This document shows positions 58,201 through 64,000 of a stretch of 64,000 nucleotides of DNA, piece after piece. Below the pieces are notes generated by a model. It saw only the letters and a list, made by a program, of their open reading frames with translations. It did not search any database and had not been told where the DNA came from. Source of the DNA: Ancylostoma caninum (Eukaryota > Nematoda > Chromadorea > Rhabditida > Ancylostomatidae); NCBI GenBank assembly GCA_037903475.1, contig JBAJFG010000611.1:4154001-4218000 (forward strand), given 5' to 3'. The position numbers were made by a program, and so were the translations under genes. Each line of letters starts with the position of its first letter. Position 1 is the first letter of the stretch.

Positions 58201-61200
58201 TAACATAGTGAAAAATTTCTGTAGCTATACTATTCATAGTACGCAGTAAGCAGTTCCACTTCTGCTCACGCTTGCACTGCATATTTTCCAGGATCATTCT
58301 AACGAGCAATGCATGAGTAGCTAAGCTCTCATGATGACAGGAAACAGAAAAACTCGTCCATCCTAGTCTGCGCAGGGCCAATTCGATGTAAGGAGCGTGA
58401 TAGTGAACTCGGAAGCCTCTTCTTGATAGCCAAGAAATTTCGTTGTCCCATACGTTAATAGTGAGGAGGATGAAGTGAAATTCCATCGAAATGGAGGTGA
58501 TTTCGCACGTCTAAGACCACTTCCAAAATACAACGGGGCCATGGAAAACTCACAACTTCCAGTCAGCTTCAACTCCGTCTAGCCAAATTAGACAGCATTA
58601 ACTAACCGGTTCGCTTCAAATGAGAAACTCAATCCTAAGAAAGGGAAGGTGGATACGCGAAACAGACAGACATGTAAAAGAGTCGTATACCCGAGGGCAG
58701 CAAGGAACTCACACAACCGGTCCAATTCTAAGCCCCCCGAAATCGAAATGAATGGAAGATCGTTGCCTTTAATTACCATACCTTCTTCTGATGTCGATAT
58801 TCTTCCCTTAGTTCTGAGGATTCAGCAACAATAGCAAGGCATGTTAGGAGACAATTGTACTTAGCATAGCAAAAATACAGTCATATTACAGGCCTATTCC
58901 TGGGAACCGAGAAGAACATTTAGTCTGTTCCGTAGCTGCTAGGAGAAGAAGTCGTAGAAATCCATGGAAATCTCTATATCAGCTAAGAGGCAGGCGCCTT
59001 CGGAGTCGAAAGAAAAACAAATATGAAGAAAAACCAAACAAAACAAAAAACGAGGACGTACTGGGTTTAAAAAATGGTTTCAGAACCAAACCTACCGATG
59101 CATTATAGTCTTGGAGATCTCCACCGGCATCCTCGGATATTCGAAAAAAATTGAAACTGTTAATATGGCGGGAAGACTCACAAGAGAAAGATAATTCAAC
59201 GGTGTAGAGAAGAGGAAGCTGTAGAAAATTGAAACTACGAAACTTATATCGAGAAGAGAGTGAGTGAGTAACCCAGATTCGGCGTTGGAAGGAGCCGAGG
59301 ATGAAAACGAATCATAACGAAGTCAAGGACTATTTAGTCCACCACGACATGCATTCCGCGAGAACCTTTCTCGCCTGATACGATTCACTGTTATTAGCGC
59401 ATGAAGACATTACTTTTAACAACGAATTGAGGTTGGTTTATAGAATTTCAGAAGAAATTGTAATGAATGTTGGATGCGAGATGAGGAAGGGATAACGGAA
59501 GAAAACGAGGAAAAATGCAAAAGGAATTCAAGGCTTTTTGAAGAAGAATAATCACTAATTTAATTCTTATTCCTATCACGGCTTGTGGATACTGCGAACA
59601 GTCTAGAATTGTTACTTCTGCAGTCACTAGCGATGATCGAGGTTGAAGTACTGCTTCTTGCTGCTTTCTAGCGTTCCTTCAATATATTATAGACACCACA
59701 AGGTTAAAGAATGAATCGATGAACGCAATGAAAACACTTTTTGAAGTCAAATGAAGTCTACGTGTTTTTAACGAGGGGCAAAGCCGTTTAAGCCAGTGTC
59801 GACCTGAAAACGAAAGGGTCACAAAGCATCGACTCCATGCGGTAGCGGGGGATTTGATGCACGGGTAGCCTTTTGTGCTGACGATAGTTTACTCATAGAA
59901 TTTTATGCTTAGATGGGCAAGACAAGAGAGGTTTCAGCAAGTGAAGCGAGAATTCAGGGCTTAATGCGCCAATACAATTATGTACAAGATTTTGGCAGAA
60001 ATAGGAAAAAAACTAACTAATCTTCCTCTTCCAGAACTCATCCAAGAACTTTTCCAAATTCCGACCACATTAAACAATAGAGATTTTTTAGGTGATTTAA
60101 GACCTGTGTGCATGTTTGCTACGATTTAAAAGATGTAGTAATATAAATGTGAATGTGATGTAGATTGAATATGATGCAAATAAATATGAGGAATGACTGT
60201 AATTGAAGATGATTAGCGTGCTCTCCGGAAAAATACTGTATTAGATATATGCGATATTCGAATGACCAATGTCCAATAAGTGAAAAATCGAGATTTTCAC
60301 AGGTAGAAAAGCTCTAGAGTCTGGGAATCAGAAAAATAGGGCTGAAAGAGCTTCTTGTTCTCGGAACATTCAATTTTCTAGAAGGGCTTTAAATTATTTT
60401 TCGATTTGAATGAGTTTGTTCGAATTCCCCCTCGCTCAACACTAGAAAAGTAATGCATGAACAAATAGGAAGTAAATTTTTTGAATTTGTCCATGATAAC
60501 GTAAGAAAATCTACATAGAGTTTTACCAACTTCTTCGGGAAACTTCCGGAACGGATATAATCATAATAACATATCCATGGAAAAATTTCATTTCTACAGC
60601 ATTTGGTGAGAAATTTTTCTCGGCATTGTTCGGTAAATAATTTGTGGCTTGAAGAAAGACCTTCAATGTTGGTAACTGCGCCCTTAATATGCGTTGCTTT
60701 ACATCATTTGTCTAAATTTAAATTTTAAAATCAATATGATTATATAAATTTTTCAGATTCCAATTAAGACCATATAAATCCTCTATAATTTAGTAATTCT
60801 TCAGTGCATCAATACATATTCCTAGTAAAAACAACGACTCTGTTACCACACTACCCCACTGCTCCGAGTTAAAAGCTGCTGCTATGTCACCAAACTCAAT
60901 TCGCTATTCTCAACCAGCGTACCTATAGGTTCAGTATCATCCAGAGATGAGTGGAAGTTTTGCGTAAGCGCGGAAGTTCGCGAGTCGGAAGTTGAGAGAA
61001 ATTCGGAAACTAGGGAATTTGTGGAGATAAAAAAAGCATATACGATTTGACAGTGAGGTGCTTTCAGCTGTAACATGAACGAATGGTAGGACGTACAGAA
61101 ATCATAAGAGGAGATAGCATTCATGTATCCGCTTGGGAAGTTTCTGAGCAACCTAATACGTACGTATACTATTGCATATAGATCGATTACAAGTCCCAAG

Positions 61201-64000
61201 GTGACGAGAAACTTTATCACAACTGCGGTAATGCGCGCAAACAGTAAAATCGTACCGTCGGGATACCCCAGGATCACCAAACACGGATAACACTCGACTC
61301 ACAACCGACGACTTTTGGTTTTTCAAAAACATGTTTCGGTGCAGCGCGCGCATTTGAAAAGGAAGGCTGCCGTGGATCTGGTTTGCTCCGAGGCACCCGG
61401 CTACAACTAGTTGCATTAGCGGACTGCACTGACCTGTTGTATGTAGTTACTGTGAGCGAGTATGCTGCGATGTCGGATTGGTCAGAATTACATGAACTTC
61501 CTCCCCAGGAGGTCGTGAGGCAGTGCACGTCATCCTGTTTAACTAACAATCTTTGTGCAGGTCATTCACCCGCGTGATCCTCCTCTTGCTTGCAAATATA
61601 ATCTGTTTCACTGGGGAATAAAGTTGGAGAAACGCCACAGAGAAGAAGAAAGCAGGAAAATGTGCGGAAACTGGAGAGAGTGAAAAGTTAAAGATGCAAT
61701 ACGCACGAATACTCAACTATCATCGTGTCTGAAACAGGCTATATTAACGATTTGCAGCTAATGAAGTAGCAATTAGGTAAGCTAATGAGCTTTTTCAGAC
61801 AACAGGTCTTGAACTGCTTGAGAGAGGCCATAAAATTAGAGTCAACTGTGCCATTTGATTTCTATGCATTGGACAAAATTCCATCAGCTGAGCAAGAAAT
61901 GGTAAGAAATCTACCGACGCTATGAGTTACCACAACGACGTTTGGTATCTTGTACTTTCGTCCGAATTTCCTAAGACATCCATGAGAAATTGCATAGGTC
62001 ACAAACATGCTAAATGCGAGCCGCTACCTACCTATAGAATTATTCGAGAGTAAACGAATAAAATGTGACGAGTGTGCGCTCGTTTCGTTGTTTGGACATC
62101 CGAAACTCAGTTTAGTTCTTCTCCTGCTAGAAATATCGCGCACAAACAGATTTGCATATACGAGATCTCCACGAAAAATTTGATTCCAACCTCGAACATT
62201 TGTCAGGAATGGGCATAGGTCGCCTGACGGTGCAAATATGCGAGCGAAGCACCTAGACGGTTGCTCCACAAGAATATGTCCTCTCCGAAGCTATTATCAT
62301 GATTTCCAAACCAGCATCCAAATTCGCCCACAATCAAAAGAAGTTGGGATCCACGAGAATCTCACAAGCTTCATAATCAATCCTGACAAAGCTTGCATAC
62401 TAGCGGAGAAGTGGTGACGTCACAGATCTAGGAAGGCGCCACTTCCTTAATTTGTCTCCGAAAGAAAGTGTGAATAATCCAGCAAGTCTTCGCATCTACC
62501 ACTAAAACGAAACGACGCTAACAGCAGGATGTAGACGACGGAGAGAAACTCGATAGGAGACATTTTTCGTTACGCAGCCACCCAGCAAGATAACGAACAT
62601 CGTAGCGAAATCCGTGCGAGCACGAAGTTCGCAACTGCGCAACTGCAGTATCTGATCGGGCGAAGGCGATGTTGATTCGCCTTGAATAACTGTCACAGTA
62701 ATTACTCAAGTAAAAGAACTTTCGCAGCGGTAAGGAGCGAAGCATTAAAATGCGCACATGAAATAGAAAAAAGAAGGATAAAATTCGCCGTGCCCTTATC
62801 CACAAACGAATCATATTTTCCTCGTCTCCCCGAAGATCTCCTGTGAAGAGGAGGGGACGGAGAAGAAGAAAAGACAAAGAGAAAAGTGAAAACATTGCGC
62901 AATGCACATGAGCTCTGGTGGAGAGTCCTGCTACTATACCTATAAGGATAAAAATACTAGTACAGTAATGTAAGTGTTGCAGTAGCAGAATTTTTAACTA
63001 TTTGTTCAATATAAGTTGTTGTGCCATACATCACAGACACTCCTACATGCACAACAAAAGTCAAAGGAGTATAATAAAAATCAAATGCAGGATTCTACCA
63101 CAAATAAATGAGCGAAATGTAAATTGACTGAATAATCCAGTTAACAATAAGGAATCATTGTGAATAACCGAATGTTCAAGGAAAAAACGCCCTTTAGAAA
63201 GCCATTTCTATCTTTCTTCTGAGGCTCTGCGACATATCCGCTTTTGTTTGGACATTTGAGTTTTAGACCTAATCAAAATCGAATAGCTGGAACGGAATAG
63301 ATCTACGTTGTTCGTCCCGACTATGATGGAAATTTTTTTTAGAAAATTGTACGAATAGAGTCGTATTTAATTACGCAAATGTATAAATAAGTAAATGTTG
63401 CACAAAGGACATGTATTCGTCTTCACTGATGTAAGTCCATAATAGAAAAAAATACACACAGGCACACCTGTGGATAATGCAAAAGGAGAAACCCTCCCTC
63501 CAACAAGAGAATGGGTTAGAAGTTGCTTTATAGAATAGATAAAGATAAGCTAATTTCTGACTCTTCATGTGTTCATAATTAGCAATTTTTATAGGCTACC
63601 TTTGAAGTTAGTCAAATCGCGGGACTTCTGGCTGATCTCATCCCTTTTTTACTAGTCGCCCTGACCAGCACCCCCCCCCCCCTGCTTCTTCCATTCCATG
63701 CCTGAAAAAAGTCCTGCGTCCACCACTGGTACACGCCTATTATTACATAAAAAACGGTGATTTTGCAGAGCCGAGAAGTTTTTCATCGTCATTTTCTTTT
63801 ATTTCGGCACTTTTTCTTTTAATTTCACATGTAAATGTGAGCAAATGGCAAATCTTACTGGAGATGGATAGATTAGCTTAGGGTAGATTACTACTGACTA
63901 GGTAGATTAATAGCTAGCAGATAGATTGGTACTGACTGGAAGTTTTGTTGAAGCTCATCGCCCGAAGAAGAGGTCTAAATCCAATGCCATTCAAGGAAAG
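55236..64000. other. 8.8 kb without recognised gene
   Basis: Mostly AT-rich sequence. It includes a GC-richer block at 55540-55700 that may be a repeat and a 12-C tract at 63671-63682. Open frames at 58124-58572, 60882-61549 and 62024-62269 on the minus strand have no recognised domain. They are not called because no consistent exon chain could be built. Confidence 0.4.

Overview
The window reads as nuclear DNA of a nematode, most likely a strongylid of hookworm type. The evidence is two animal membrane-protein genes split into many short exons, a patched-related (PTR) gene of the kind expanded in nematodes, mostly short nematode-type splice acceptors, and a dense mixture of DNA transposons, foldback repeats, a tRNA-derived SINE and decayed LINE and mariner copies. 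The order-level placement rests on recall of similar repeats in hookworm genomes and is inference. No prokaryotic, organellar or viral gene was recognised.

Layout, left to right. (1) 1-20.6 kb, minus strand: most of an SLC13-family sodium/carboxylate (NaDC/INDY/NAC-type) transporter. Fifteen exons could be placed, with both SNT sodium/substrate motifs and the family signature. The start codon, about three internal exons and the C-terminal end were not located. Its introns hold a MULE-like element with 9-bp target duplications (4196-5993), a broken mariner (6452-7560), a palindromic mariner-type MITE (13277-14182), a foldback repeat (2791-3403) and a minisatellite-bearing repeat (15.2-16.06 kb). 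(2) 20.6-32.7 kb: intergenic. It holds two foldback elements, one SINE with target-site duplication, one Tc/mariner-like MITE and a LINE remnant. (3) 32.7-50.4 kb, minus strand: a complete 17-exon PTR gene of about 849 residues with no internal stop in the proposed model. Its introns carry a second palindromic MITE, a TTAA-flanked MITE, two LINE remnants, an 859-bp solo LTR in antisense, a second copy of the minisatellite repeat and a mariner tail. A 113-codon ORF with a signal peptide sits in the last intron. (4) 50.4-64 kb: no recognised gene. Three phase-compatible minus-strand exon candidates (54223-54655) may belong to an unidentified gene.

The two identified genes are independent of each other: one would move carboxylates across the plasma membrane, the other is an RND-type sterol-sensing membrane protein. 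I found no convincing new biological system. The most useful leads are the paired minisatellite repeats with Helitron-like 3' ends, the solo LTR with an intact promoter inside the PTR gene, the near-palindromic mariner MITEs, and the two uncharacterised coding candidates. All exon coordinates were derived by hand from splice signals, reading phase and family motifs.
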